This document shows, in pieces, positions 10,579-19,885 of a stretch of DNA of 64,000 nt; the stretch's first letter is position 1, and each line of letters starts with the position of its first letter. A program made the translations under genes and the position numbers. Below the pieces are notes generated by a model. The model had not been told where the DNA came from and did no database searches. It saw nothing but the letters and a program-made list of their open reading frames with translations. Source of the stretch: Streptomyces violaceusniger (GTDB lineage: Bacteria > Actinomycetota > Actinomycetes > Streptomycetales > Streptomycetaceae); assembly GCA_005405945.1 (NCBI GenBank), contig BJHW01000001.1, positions 2,728,001 through 2,792,000 on the forward strand, in the 5' to 3' direction.

Positions 10579-11811
10579 TCAGGCGAGGTAGTCCTCGGCG
10601 CCTCCGGTCCGGACGGTGTCCAGGGTGAAGCAGTGGAAGCCGCCGCCGAACAGGCGCCGGTGCCGGTGGCGGACCGGGACCACGGTGAAGCCCTGGCCCT
10701 CCAAGGTGCCGACGAGGGTCTTGCAGGCGTCGTTGACCATGACGGTGTCCTCGTCGATGGACAGCACGTTCAGGTCGATGTACGGGCTCGCCGGAATCGG
10801 GTCGTCGTTGTCGTACTGGGGGTAGTCACTGATGCCCGGCGGGGGTGGAACGATGGTGTCCCAGCCGCGCAGCGACTCGGGCAGGTAGTCGAGGACGCCG
10901 GGGTCGCGCAGCAGGAGGGTGCCGGGGCGCAGCGGGACGACCACGCTGTCGATGTGGCTCTGGGTCAGCCTGTCGATACGGTGCACGCGGAACCGCCCGT
11001 CCAGGTGGCGTACCAGCCAGTCGTAGGCCAGGGCGTGGTTGGCGTTGGAGACGTTGACGAGCAGATCGCGGCCCAGGCACAGGCAATTGGCGCCGTCGAT
11101 CATCGGTTCCAGGCCGACGTCGTAGGGCGAGTCCTCGGGGTCCAGGGGGACTTCGATGTTGGGGGCGGCGTTGGCGACGTTGGCGGGGTCGAAGGAGTGG
11201 TCGGTCATCATCGGCCGCGGCATGGTCGTCCAGCGGGCGCCCTGCCGGAAGTAGTCCAGGAAGACCGGCTTGAGGAACTGCGTCTCGAAGTAGCGGTCAC
11301 GCAGGGTCGGCGGGGTCTCGATGATCTCGTCGCCCAGGACGAGGGTGTTGTCCCGGACGTTGAGCGGCGGTGTGACGGCGGCCTTCCACGCGGGCGTGGC
11401 GACTTCGGTGAGCCCGGGTCCGGGCTGGCGTGGGCGGTGCACGGTGACACCGAGTGACGTCAGGACGGCGGCGACGCCCTCGACGTCCTCGATGAGTTCG
11501 TCAGTGAACCGCTCCTTCATCGCCAGCCGGTGCGGCGAGTTGCGCCCGCGGCGCTCCTCGCTGTCGCGCCAGGTGGAGATGCTGGGGTAGTAGCCGCGGG
11601 CGCCGGACAGGTTGTCGCTGATGAACATGTCGAACGACATGTCGCGCAGGCGGTCGCGGTAGCCGTCTGCCGAACCGACGACGACCTCTTTCAGCGGGGT
11701 GAAGTCGTCGTAGCTGTTGAGGCGCATGGGGAGTGGCCTTTCGTCGCATGGTACGGGTCGGGCGCTCGTTGCGGTGGGATCAGGTGCCGCGGTGCCGGTC
11801 TGTGGGCTCAT
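10579..11811 (-). CDS. Amidinotransferase 1 (glycine amidinotransferase family)
   Basis: Predicted 410-residue enzyme that would move an amidino group, usually from arginine, to an amine to give a guanidine. It keeps the family's catalytic set: Asp in MIDGANCL, His in SHIDSVVV and the nucleophile Cys in GGGFHCFT near residue 394. I choose ATG 11811, which overlaps the aminotransferase stop as ATGA and has GGAAGGAG eight bases upstream; this gives a 28-residue extension before the MRLNSYDDF start shared with copies 2 and 3. It is the last gene of the dpg operon and the only copy with both a strong start and a full body. The acceptor amine is unknown. Confidence 0.88.
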   Translation of the reverse strand: MSPQTGTAAPDPTATSARPVPCDERPLPMRLNSYDDFTPLKEVVVGSADGYRDRLRDMSFDMFISDNLSGARGYYPSISTWRDSEERRGRNSPHRLAMKERFTDELIEDVEGVAAVLTSLGVTVHRPRQPGPGLTEVATPAWKAAVTPPLNVRDNTLVLGDEIIETPPTLRDRYFETQFLKPVFLDYFRQGARWTTMPRPMMTDHSFDPANVANAAPNIEVPLDPEDSPYDVGLEPMIDGANCLCLGRDLLVNVSNANHALAYDWLVRHLDGRFRVHRIDRLTQSHIDSVVVPLRPGTLLLRDPGVLDYLPESLRGWDTIVPPPPGISDYPQYDNDDPIPASPYIDLNVLSIDEDTVMVNDACKTLVGTLEGQGFTVVPVRHRHRRLFGGGFHCFTLDTVRTGGAEDYLA

Positions 11812-13104
11812 GTCCCGGTCTCCTTCCTGAGGAAGGTGGCGAGCCGCCGGACCCCGGTCTCGATCCGGTCGGGCTCCAGATAGCTGCACGAGAGCCGGAT
11901 CTGCCGGTCGCCCCGGCCGGTGAGGAAGAACTGGCTCATCGGCGTCCACAGCACCCCGTAGTCACGGGCGGACACCTCCAGCAGCGCCGCGTCGGCACGC
12001 ACCGGAAGGTTGACGCGGACGAAGAACCCTCCGGCGGGCCGGTTCCAGGTGACGCCCGCCGGGGCGTCGGCGAGATGCCGTTCCAGGGCGTCGGCCAGGC
12101 AAGCGAGGTTACGCCGGTACCGGTCCGCCTTGCGCCGGGCCAGTGCGGTCAGGGAGCGGCCGTGGTCGAGGAGCAGGCCGCCGACGACCGCCTGGGACAG
12201 TGGGGACGTGTTGACGGTGACCATGGTCTTGAGGTCCGCCAGTTCCTCGGCGAGCAGCCGCTCGCCGCCCGCGTGCCGGACTCGCTGGTCGGCGACGGCA
12301 TAGCCGACACGGGCTCCGGGGAAGCCGACCTTCGCGAAGGTGCCGAGGTGGATGACGCGGCGCCCGGTGTCCAGGGCCTTCAGGCCGGGCAAAGTGTCGT
12401 CCTCGGGGCGGTGAACCCGTAGGCGTTGTCCTCGATCAGCAGCAGATCCTCGCGGGCCGCCAGATCAAGGAGGCGCCGGCGCAGGTCGAGGGGCATGCGG
12501 ACGCCGCCGGGATTGGAGAAGTCGGGGGCGACATAGCAGGCGCGGACCCGGCGGCCGGCCGCGTGGGCCTCGCGGCAGCGAGCGGAGAGGTCGTCGATGT
12601 CGAGCCCGTTGTCTCCCTCGTGGACGGCGACTACGGGGATGTCGAGCAGGCGGGCGGCGCCGACGATCCCGACGAAACAGGGGTCGGCGACGGCGAGGAC
12701 GTCACCGGCTTCGCGGAAGAGAGCCCGCAGCGTCAGCAGCATCGCCTCCTGGGCGCCCACAGTGATCACGACGGCCCGAGCGTCGGCGCGGATGCCCTGG
12801 TCGGCACGGAGTGCCCCGGCCACGAGGTCGTTGATGAGGCCCTGCGCCGGCCCGTATTCGTAGAGCAGGCGCTCGGCGCGCGCCGGGTCGAGGCCGCGGT
12901 CGGCGACGAGGTGGGTGAGGAAGCGGTCGGTCAGGGCCCGGGTGTCGAGGTGCCGGACGAACTCGGGGTGGGGGCGCCGGGGGCGAAGGAGATGGCGTCG
13001 GGGTGACGGCTCATCACCTCGTTGAGGAAGCCGATGGAGCCGAGGACGGGGTCCTGCAGTGATCCGTGGAGATCCCGCGCGTCCAGATCGGGCGCGGTGG
13101 TCAC
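11808..13104 (-). CDS. dpgT: Dpg aminotransferase (HpgT/DpgT-like), frameshifted
   Basis: PLP-dependent fold-type I aminotransferase. In glycopeptide-type pathways the family converts 3,5-dihydroxyphenylglyoxylate to Dpg. Visible marks are FAPGAP near the start, YEYGPAQGL, the PDFSNPGG loop, EDNAYGF and the PLP lysine in GTFAKVGFPGARVGY. The GTG start at 13104 overlaps the dpgC stop (GTGA) and the stop overlaps the next gene (ATGA). Two breaks, near 12971 (a G run one short) and near 12404 (likewise), split the frame; restoring one base each gives a continuous protein of about 430 residues. I read these as sequence errors. Confidence 0.85.
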
Positions 13105-14470
13105 GGCCGACTCCGCCCGTCGGCGCGTCGCCGTTCCCCGTCCTGCCAGCGCCGTTCGACCTTGGCGAGGACGTCCGGGGCATAGGTGCGGGCCGACTGG
13201 GCGACGGCGAACTCGGCGAGGTAGGTGCGGAACAGGTCGAGGGGCTCCTCGGCCAGGGCGAGCATGTGCCGGTTGGCGGCGACGGCGGGCGCGGACAGTG
13301 CCCGCACGGCCCGGTCGATCGCGGCGCCCATGCGGTCGGCGGGCACGACCTCGTCGCAGACGAGCCGGGCCTCGGGGTCGGTGGCTGCGATGCGCCGTCC
13401 GCCGAGCACCACCTGGCGGGCTAGGCGCGCCCCGGTCAGCCGGGTGAGCCGGAGGTTGCCCAGGCCGGGCACGATGCCCTCCTCGGCGGCGGGCAGGCTG
13501 ACGAACGCGTTCTCCTCGGCGATGACGTGGTCGAGCACGAGCAGGAGTTGCATGCCGCCACCGATGGCGAAGGTGTCCACAGCGCCGATCCACGGTTTGC
13601 CCACCGCGCGCTCGGTCCACGCCCCGGGAGCCGGGTCAGTCAGCAGGCCGCGCAGCAGCTTGCTGATGTAGCCGAGTTCGCGCCCCAGGAGGAACTCGAC
13701 GAAGGAGATCCCTCCATTACGCAGATCGGTCAGGTTGACACCGGCGCTGAAGACGCGCCGCCCCGGTATTTAGGGTGGTCGACGGTGCCGCCGCGCAGGA
13801 CGCCCACCTTGACCGCGTCATCGAGGAGCGCCAGGTCGACGGCGGTGTCGAGGTCGGCGATCAGCCGGTCGTCCTCGGCGTTGAGGCGCCCGGCGTTGCG
13901 GAACTCCACATGGGCCGCCGCGCCCCGGCGTTCGACGTGCACCGTCTCCAGTTCGGCCCGGCCATTGGCGCGGAACGCGTCGAGGAGGCCGATCGCGCGG
14001 GGGGTGGGCCGCAGCATCGTCTCGACGAGGTGGTGGCCGGCGGTGGGTGAGCGCAGCACGGCGCCGCAGAAGAGGGCCTGATCGATCTCGCGGCCTTCCT
14101 TGTCCGCCTGGACGAGTTCGCGTTCGGCGTCCATCTGCGCGCGGGTCGGCACTAGTCCGGGGAAGTGTTCGGCCGCCTCGTAGACGAGTTCCGGCAGCCG
14201 GACCGGGCGGGTCAGCCCGTCGGTGAGCAGTCCGTACACCGACTCGGCATGGCGGGCGAGGAAGGCTCGGCGAACGCGGCGGGCCCGCTCGTGGATCGCG
14301 GCGGCCCGCTCGCGGTCGTGCGGGGCGCGGTCGGGGCAGGACGGGAGCGCGGCGAGCAGCCGCTCTCCCCCGGCGACCAAGCCGGCAAGGCGCCGTGCGT
14401 CCTGTTCGACGTCACCGTGGACGGCAGTGGGGGCGATGGTGCCCCACCGTGGGAACGCTTCGGTGGTCAC
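13101..14470 (-). CDS. dpgC: DpgC-type dioxygenase, frameshifted
   Basis: Cofactor-free dioxygenase of the crotonase fold that turns 3,5-dihydroxyphenylacetyl-CoA into 3,5-dihydroxyphenylglyoxylate. The long N-terminal helical region (about residues 1-200) typical of DpgC is followed by the crotonase core with IGAVDTFAIGGGMQL and EEGIVPGLGNLRL. The GTG at 14470 overlaps the dpgB stop as GTGA, with GGAGG upstream. The frame breaks at about 13762, where a run of five C (on this strand G) is one short inside KYRGRRVFSAG; with it restored the protein is about 457 residues, close to family length. Confidence 0.88.
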
Positions 14471-15216
14471 CCGGGTACCTCCGTCCGGGATGTGACGGGC
14501 CCGCCGGTGTGGTGCAGGCGCCGCAGCTCGCGGTCGCAGGCGGCGAGATGGACGCCGAGGGCGTCGTCGTACTCGGCGGTTGCGGCCTCCTGAAGGAGGT
14601 GGCGCCGGATACGGGTCTCGGGGTCGGAGAGCCGGCCGCGCAGCGCCACCGCGGTGCGCACGGTCTCCGGCAGGTCGTCGCTGACCTCGTCGATGAGGCC
14701 GAGGTCCATGGCCTCGGTCAGCGAGATGTCGGTGCCCCACAAGACGAGGCGACGGGCTCGGGGGAGGCCGAGGTGCTGCACCAGCCGGTAGAGGGACATG
14801 CCGGGCCAGAAGTGGCCGTCATTGACCGGCAGTACGAGCTTCAGGCCGGGGGCACCGATGCGGAAGTCCGCGGCGAGCAGCAGGTCGAGGAGCGGCCCGC
14901 CGCAGGTGCCCCGCGCGGCGGTGATCACGACGGTGTCGAGGCGTTCCAGCCGGCGGATGGCGCGTTCCCAGCGGTTGACGTCCTGGATGGAGACGTCACC
15001 GGGCCACTCGCGTGCTGGTATCGGCTCCGGCGGGGACGGGAGGATGGCAACCGTCTTGTCGTGGCGCTCCTCCGCCTCCTCGCACACCGCGTTCACCACC
15101 GCGGTCAGCTCGGGCAGCGGCCTGCCGCCGTCCAGCCGGGCCAGGACGCCCAGCCCATCGGGCAGCCGGGTCAGGTCGGGCTCGGTCTTCATGTCAGCAG
15201 CGGTTCCTTCCGTCAC
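14467..15216 (-). CDS. dpgB: DpgB-like enoyl-CoA hydratase family protein
   Basis: 249-residue crotonase-fold protein placed between dpgA and dpgC as in Dpg operons. DpgB assists DpgA in forming and releasing 3,5-dihydroxyphenylacetyl-CoA. The core RGTCGGPLLDLLLAADFRIG with the later PGMSLYRLVQHLG fits DpgB rather than a general hydratase. The GTG at 15216 overlaps the dpgA stop (GTGA); an ATG at 15192 preceded by GGAAGGAA is an alternative start. A dpgD, the usual fourth gene, is not found in this operon. Confidence 0.85.
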   Translation of the reverse strand: MTEGTAADMKTEPDLTRLPDGLGVLARLDGGRPLPELTAVVNAVCEEAEERHDKTVAILPSPPEPIPAREWPGDVSIQDVNRWERAIRRLERLDTVVITAARGTCGGPLLDLLLAADFRIGAPGLKLVLPVNDGHFWPGMSLYRLVQHLGLPRARRLVLWGTDISLTEAMDLGLIDEVSDDLPETVRTAVALRGRLSDPETRIRRHLLQEAATAEYDDALGVHLAACDRELRRLHHTGGPVTSRTEVPG

Positions 15217-16337
15217 CAGCCCACGAGGGCCGTCTCAATGGTCGACCCCGGTCCCATGGTCATCAGCACGCCGAAGTCGCCGGGGACGGCGGCCCGCTCG
15301 TCGCGCAGCCGCTCGTAGGAGAACAGGAACGAGCCGCTGGAGAGGTTGCCGTGGTCGCGCAGGACGCCGGTGGTGTGCCGCACGTCGTGCCGGGACAGTC
15401 CGAGGTTCACCCGGATGGAGTCGATGACCTTCTTGCCGCCGGAGTGCACCACCCAGTGAGCGATGTCGCCCGTGCGCAGGCCGGTGCCCTCCAGGAGTCG
15501 TTGCACGGCGGTCTCGACGTTGGCGCCGACGACGTAGGGGACCTCCGGGTCGAGGTAGAAGCTGAACTTGCCGTGTGACTCATCCCAGTCGTAGCGCATC
15601 GCGTCGACGGCCTCGGAGATGATGTGGCTGGAGAATCGCAGGAGCGCGGGTGCCGGGGACCGCTGCTCGCGGCCTCGTCCGGGAGCGCGGACGGCGACGG
15701 CCGCCGATCCGTCGCCGAACAGGCTGTTGACTACCGACGAGCGCAGGGTTCCGTCGAACACGTACGCGGCGGAGCAGGCCTCGATGCACACCATCAGCGC
15801 GAGTTCGCCGGGGTGGCCGGCGGCCCAGCCGGATACCGCGTTCAAAGCGTTGAGGCCGGCGTTGCAGCCCATGCCGACGACATCCAGGCGCTGACAGGAC
15901 TGCTCGATGCCGAGGTCCTTGATGAGCAGCGCGGAGAAGCCGGGCGTGAGGAATCCGGTGGAGGTGACGCAGCACAGGTAGCGGATGTCGGCGAGGGCGG
16001 CGCCGATGTCCTTCAGGCAGCGTTCGGTGGCCTCCCGCCCCATACGAAGGCCTGTCTCGGTGTGCTTGCGCAGCAACTCGCTCTGGGTCTCGGCGGCGGG
16101 GCGGCCGTCGGGGCCGGGCGGCGGCAGGGTGAGATTGCGCCGCTCGATCGCTCCGCGGAGGAAGATGGAGCGGATCCGCTGGTCGGTGATGCCGAAGGTG
16201 TCGAGCACGTCCTTTTGCGTGTACGAGGCCGGCGGCACGGCGGTGCCCACGCCGACGATGCCTGGCGCGGTGGTGGATCGGTGGTGTGGTGACGGCTTCC
16301 CGGGGGCGTGAAGCGCCGGTCCCTTGGTGGCTCGCAC
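15213..16337 (-). CDS. dpgA: DpgA, type III polyketide synthase
   Basis: Chalcone-synthase-like enzyme of 374 residues that condenses four malonyl-CoA to 3,5-dihydroxyphenylacetyl-CoA, first step to Dpg. The active-site Cys lies in VVGMGCNAGLNAL, the His in WVVHSGGKK and the Asn in RDHGNLSSGS; the C-terminal GPGSTIE loop is present. The GTG start at 16337 follows GGAGGA by four bases. It is the first complete gene of the leftward operon; only the dead amidinotransferase copy, 59 bases upstream, lies between it and the divergent promoter region. Confidence 0.93.
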   Translation of the reverse strand: MRATKGPALHAPGKPSPHHRSTTAPGIVGVGTAVPPASYTQKDVLDTFGITDQRIRSIFLRGAIERRNLTLPPPGPDGRPAAETQSELLRKHTETGLRMGREATERCLKDIGAALADIRYLCCVTSTGFLTPGFSALLIKDLGIEQSCQRLDVVGMGCNAGLNALNAVSGWAAGHPGELALMVCIEACSAAYVFDGTLRSSVVNSLFGDGSAAVAVRAPGRGREQRSPAPALLRFSSHIISEAVDAMRYDWDESHGKFSFYLDPEVPYVVGANVETAVQRLLEGTGLRTGDIAHWVVHSGGKKVIDSIRVNLGLSRHDVRHTTGVLRDHGNLSSGSFLFSYERLRDERAAVPGDFGVLMTMGPGSTIETALVGW

Positions 16338-16396
16338 GTTTTCCTCCGTATGACGCGGTGACCGGACCCCGGATTGTCGCTGGGGCTGCGGGTTCG

Positions 16397-16924
16397 TCAG
16401 GCGTGGTATTCCTCGGGCCCGCCCTCGCGGACAGTGGCGAGGGTGAAGCAGTGGAAGCCGCCACCGAACAACCGCCGGTGCCGGTGCTGTACCGGTACCA
16501 CGGTGAATTTCGCCTCCTCCAGGGTCCGCGCCAGTTCGGGGCATGCCTCGTTGACCAGGACGGTGTCCGGGTCAACGGACAGCACGTTGAGGTCGATGAA
16601 GGGGGGCTGGTGAGGATGAGCGCGCCGTCCTCGTACCGCAGGAAGCGGCGCAGTGCGCCCGGAAGTGCGTCGGCCGCCCCTCCCGAGTCGACCAGCAGCA
16701 GGCCGGGCCGCAGAGCCAGCACCATGCTGTCGATGTGGCTGTCGATCAGCCGGTGAACCCGGTGGGCTCGGAAGCGGCTTCGTCGGAGCCGGATTGTCTT
16801 CGGCGAGACTGTCGTAAAACAAGAGGTCGAAGGACAGCTCCCGCTCGCACGAGACATAGTCGTCCGCCGATCCGACGATGATTTCCCGCAGCGGCGACCA
16901 CTCGTCGAAGCTGTTCAGGCGCAT
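16397..16924 (-). pseudogene. Amidinotransferase 2, internally deleted
   Basis: The first about 45 residues (MRLNSFDEWSPLREIIVGSA on) match amidinotransferase 3, then about 220 residues, including the catalytic Asp region, are missing. The text resumes in another frame at HRVHRLIDSHIDSMVLAL (catalytic His) and shifts again before PFIDLNVLS and the GGGFHCFT Cys region near the end. With a large deletion and two frame changes it cannot be active. It still sits at the head of the dpg operon, so its start region may act only as a leader. Confidence 0.9.
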
Positions 16925-17224
16925 CGTTTCCGTGTCAGGGTGGGTGCGGAAGCTTTCCATGATCTGTATGTTGCGGGTGGACGCCGCCGGACGACACCAG
17001 TGGTAACCGCAGTTACGGAATTCTCCGGCGCGCCCTGTTCCCGTCGAGCCCGCGAAGCCTCGCCTCATCGTACGCATCAACGTACGACGGCGCTGTAACC
17101 GCGGGAATTGCGGACGGATTGCGGTTCGAAGTTTCGGGACCATCGCGATACGGCGGCCGGTCCATGTCATTTCCAGGCTGCGGTTGCATACCGTCCTTCC
17201 CCGGCAGCAGAGATGCGGAGAATC
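16925..17224. promoter_or_regulatory. Divergent promoter region of dpg operon and O-methyltransferase
   Basis: 300 non-coding bases between divergent genes. It contains the palindrome-like GTAACCGCAGTTACGG at 17003-17018 and a partial GTAACCGCGG near 17095. The O-methyltransferase has GGAG six bases before its ATG. I see no confident -35/-10 pair. Confidence 0.55.
17003..17018. promoter_or_regulatory. GTAAC-N4-GTTAC inverted repeat
   Basis: GTAACCGCAGTTACGG, 5-base arms with a 4-base spacer, mid-way between divergent genes. The equivalent point of the second gene pair has CTAACCGTAGTTACGG at 63143. Confidence 0.5.
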
Positions 17225-18271
17225 ATGAGCAGCACCCACGAAGCTGACCCCGTCCTCGAACGCTTCCATTTCCTCGTCAATGCGCCCGCGCTGTTCAATG
17301 CCGTCGCCACGGCCGCCGAGCTGAGGATCTTCCCTTTCCTGTCCATGAAACCGGGTGCCGGTCCGGAGGAGATACGCGCGTTCTGCGGGCTGCCGGCGCA
17401 CCAGCTGCGCGTGCTGCTCCAGGCGGTCTGCACGACCGGCCTGCTGCAACGCCGGGACGGCGGCTATCACAACTCCCCCGTCGCGGAAGAACTTCTGGCA
17501 GCGGACGACGCGCCGGACAGCTGGAGCCACATCCTGACCGGCTGGAAGGAGGTCTACTACCCGGCGTTCGCCCACATGACGAAGGCGCTGCGCGCCGGCA
17601 CCAACACCGCCCTGGACGCCCATCCCGGTGACGAGCCGACCCTGTACCAGCGGCTGGCGCACAATCCTCCACTGGAGGAGGTCTTCCACCGGGCGATGAG
17701 CGCATTCACGCTCCGCTCGGTCGACGCGCTGGTCGAGCAGCCCGTGTTCGAGGGGGTCCGGCACGTCCTGGACGTCGGCGGCGGCGACGGGAGCACGTCA
17801 GCGCGGCTGGTGGCGCGTCACCCCGATCTGCGGTCGACGGTGTTCGACATGCCGAGCGTGTCACGGCTCGCGGACCACGCGGCGGCCGCCGCGTATCCGG
17901 ACCGGGTGACGCTGCTGCCGGGCGACATCTTCGCCGACCCGTTTCCGGAGGGTCCGGACGCGGTGCTGTTCAGCCACGTGCTGGAGATCTTCGACGAGGA
18001 CGCCATCCTGCGTCTGCTGGGCAAGGCTCACGCCTCGTTGCCCGCGGGCGGGAAGGTCATGCTCTACGGCTACAACGTCTCGGACGACGAGACCGAGGGA
18101 GTCTTCGGCGCCCGGCTGGGCCTGTACTTCAACGTCCTGGCCAGTGGCCGGGGCATGGCCTACCCGGCCCGCGACTACGAACGGTGGCTGCGCCGTGCCG
18201 GGTTCGAGGAGGTCACGACCGTTTCCGGACTGCCGTACGAGCACGGCCTGAGCCTGGGCGCCAAGCGCTGA
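17225..18271 (+). CDS. SAM-dependent O-methyltransferase
   Basis: 348-residue methyltransferase of the hydroxyneurosporene/plant-type O-methyltransferase family. It has an N-terminal winged-helix dimerisation region (FCGLPAHQLRVLLQA) and a C-terminal SAM domain with motif I LDVGGGDGS near residue 180, followed by GDIFADPFPEG and HVLEIFDEDAI. ATG 17225 has GGAG just upstream. It opens a rightward group with C-methyltransferase, ferredoxin and P450. It probably methylates a hydroxyl of the scaffold, Dpg or sugar; the sequence does not say which. A gutted copy lies at 63258. Confidence 0.88.
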   Translation: MSSTHEADPVLERFHFLVNAPALFNAVATAAELRIFPFLSMKPGAGPEEIRAFCGLPAHQLRVLLQAVCTTGLLQRRDGGYHNSPVAEELLAADDAPDSWSHILTGWKEVYYPAFAHMTKALRAGTNTALDAHPGDEPTLYQRLAHNPPLEEVFHRAMSAFTLRSVDALVEQPVFEGVRHVLDVGGGDGSTSARLVARHPDLRSTVFDMPSVSRLADHAAAAAYPDRVTLLPGDIFADPFPEGPDAVLFSHVLEIFDEDAILRLLGKAHASLPAGGKVMLYGYNVSDDETEGVFGARLGLYFNVLASGRGMAYPARDYERWLRRAGFEEVTTVSGLPYEHGLSLGAKR

Positions 18272-18353
18272 GGCCGCCGCGGCACGCGCTGTCGCCCGGT
18301 TTCCCGATCGGATCCACCGGCCCCTGAGGGCCCTCATGTTTCACGGAGAACGC

Positions 18354-19586
18354 ATGGTCATCACAGAATGCCGCGTGTGTGGCAACCGCACCCTGCTGCC
18401 GGTACTCGACCTGGGACGGCAGTCCCTCACCGGCATCTTCCCGAGCAGCCGTGAGGAGGTCGTCCCGGCCGCGCCGCTGGAAGTGGTCAGGTGCGGCCCG
18501 GACGGCTGTGGCCTGGTGCAGCTGAGGCACACCGCCGACCTGTCCCTGATGTATGGAGCCCACTACGGCTACCGCTCGGGCATTCGCCCGTTCATGGTCA
18601 ACCACCTGCACCACAAGGTCGCGGAACTCACCGCGCGTGTCGACGTCGGCCCGGGAGATCTGGTGCTGGACATCGGCAGTAACGACTCCACCCTGCTGCG
18701 CGGCTACCGCCCCGACGGCCCGACCTTGGTCGGCGTCGACCCGACGGGGGAGAAATGGCGCTCGTACTATCCCGATCACGTCGACCTCATCCCGGAGTTC
18801 TTCACCCGCGAGGTCTTCGCCGAACATCACGGAAGCCGCCAGGCACGGATCGTCACCTCGATCGCCATGTTCTACGACCTGCCGGATCCCCTGCGGTTCA
18901 TGGGCGACATCCGGGACGTCCTCGCCCCTGACGGCGTGTGGATGATGGAGATGAGCTACCTCCCCAAGCTCCTTGAGGTCACCGCGTACGACACCATCTG
19001 CCACGAGCACCTGGAGTACTACTCACTGCGGCAGATCGAGTGGATGGCCGAGCGGGTGGAGCTGGAGGTCGTGAAGGCGGAGATCACCGACGTCTACGGG
19101 GGCAGCTTGTGCGTGACGCTCGCCCGTCGCGGCTCGCCGCACCGGCCCGACGAGGCGGGGCTCGCCCGGCTGCGCGCCCAGGAACTCGGGCTCGGGCTGG
19201 ACACCTCGGCGCCGTACGACGCCTTCGTACGGCGGGTGGAGGAGCACCGCGACCGGACCAGGGAGTTCCTTGACCTCTCCCGGAAGGAAGGCCGCCTAAC
19301 CGTCGGCTACGGCGCCTCGACCAAGGGGAACGTGCTGTTGCAGTACTGCGCCGTCACCGAGGACGACCTCATGTGCATCGGCGAGGTCAGCCCCGAGAAG
19401 GCCGGCCACTTCACCCCGGGCACCGGCATCCCCATCGTCTCCGAGGAGGCGGCCAAGGCGGCCCGTCCCGATCAGCTGTTCGTCTTGCCCTGGGTGTATC
19501 GCGACGGCTACCTCGAACGGGAGCGGGACTACCTCACGGCTGGCGGCAGGCTGGTGTTCCCGCTGCCCGAGCTGGAAGTCGTCTGA
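18354..19586 (+). CDS. Sugar-type C-methyltransferase (TylCIII/EryBIII-like)
   Basis: 410-residue protein of the NDP-hexose C-methyltransferase family. The N-terminal zinc-binding segment has Cys pairs (CRVCGN, then CGPDGCGLVQL), the central SAM domain has LDIGSNDSTLL, and the C-terminal domain has GYGASTKGNVLLQ. The family methylates C-3 of NDP-4-keto-deoxysugars, which fits the ketoreductase, epimerase relic and glycosyltransferase at 52.5-55.1 kb. ATG 18354 with CACGGAGAA upstream is preferred to ATG 18336. No NDP-glucose synthase or 4,6-dehydratase is in the window. Confidence 0.85.
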   Translation: MVITECRVCGNRTLLPVLDLGRQSLTGIFPSSREEVVPAAPLEVVRCGPDGCGLVQLRHTADLSLMYGAHYGYRSGIRPFMVNHLHHKVAELTARVDVGPGDLVLDIGSNDSTLLRGYRPDGPTLVGVDPTGEKWRSYYPDHVDLIPEFFTREVFAEHHGSRQARIVTSIAMFYDLPDPLRFMGDIRDVLAPDGVWMMEMSYLPKLLEVTAYDTICHEHLEYYSLRQIEWMAERVELEVVKAEITDVYGGSLCVTLARRGSPHRPDEAGLARLRAQELGLGLDTSAPYDAFVRRVEEHRDRTREFLDLSRKEGRLTVGYGASTKGNVLLQYCAVTEDDLMCIGEVSPEKAGHFTPGTGIPIVSEEAAKAARPDQLFVLPWVYRDGYLERERDYLTAGGRLVFPLPELEVV

Positions 19587-19619
19587 CCCGCCCCCAACCG
19601 TGAGAAGAGAGGCAAGCCG

Positions 19620-19817
19620 ATGAGGATCACGACCGACACGGACAGATGTGTGGGCGCCGGGCAGTGCGTGCTGGCCGCCGAGAACGTCTTCGACCAGAAC
19701 GACGAGGACGGCCGCGTCGTCCTCTTGGTGGACTCCCCCGACGAGAGCCTGGGCCTGGCAGTGCGCGACGCTGCGAACCTCTGTCCAGCCAGGGCGATCA
19801 CCCTCCACAAGGACTGA
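19620..19817 (+). CDS. [3Fe-4S] ferredoxin
   Basis: 65-residue ferredoxin with the three cluster cysteines typical of Streptomyces P450 partners: CVGAGQC near the start and CPARAI near the end. It sits 68 bases before the P450 on the same strand and most likely passes electrons to it. ATG 19620 follows GAGAGG. Confidence 0.93.
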   Translation: MRITTDTDRCVGAGQCVLAAENVFDQNDEDGRVVLLVDSPDESLGLAVRDAANLCPARAITLHKD

Positions 19818-19885
19818 CGATCGCCTGCTTTCCGTCACGTCCGAACATCGCCTGCAGCCCGCGGCCACCAAGAAGGAGGACCACC

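Noticed and set aside
12931..13620. Candidate dpgD between dpgC and dpgT
   Set aside because: The frame is an out-of-phase reading of the dpgC end; dpgC and dpgT overlap by four bases, leaving no room.
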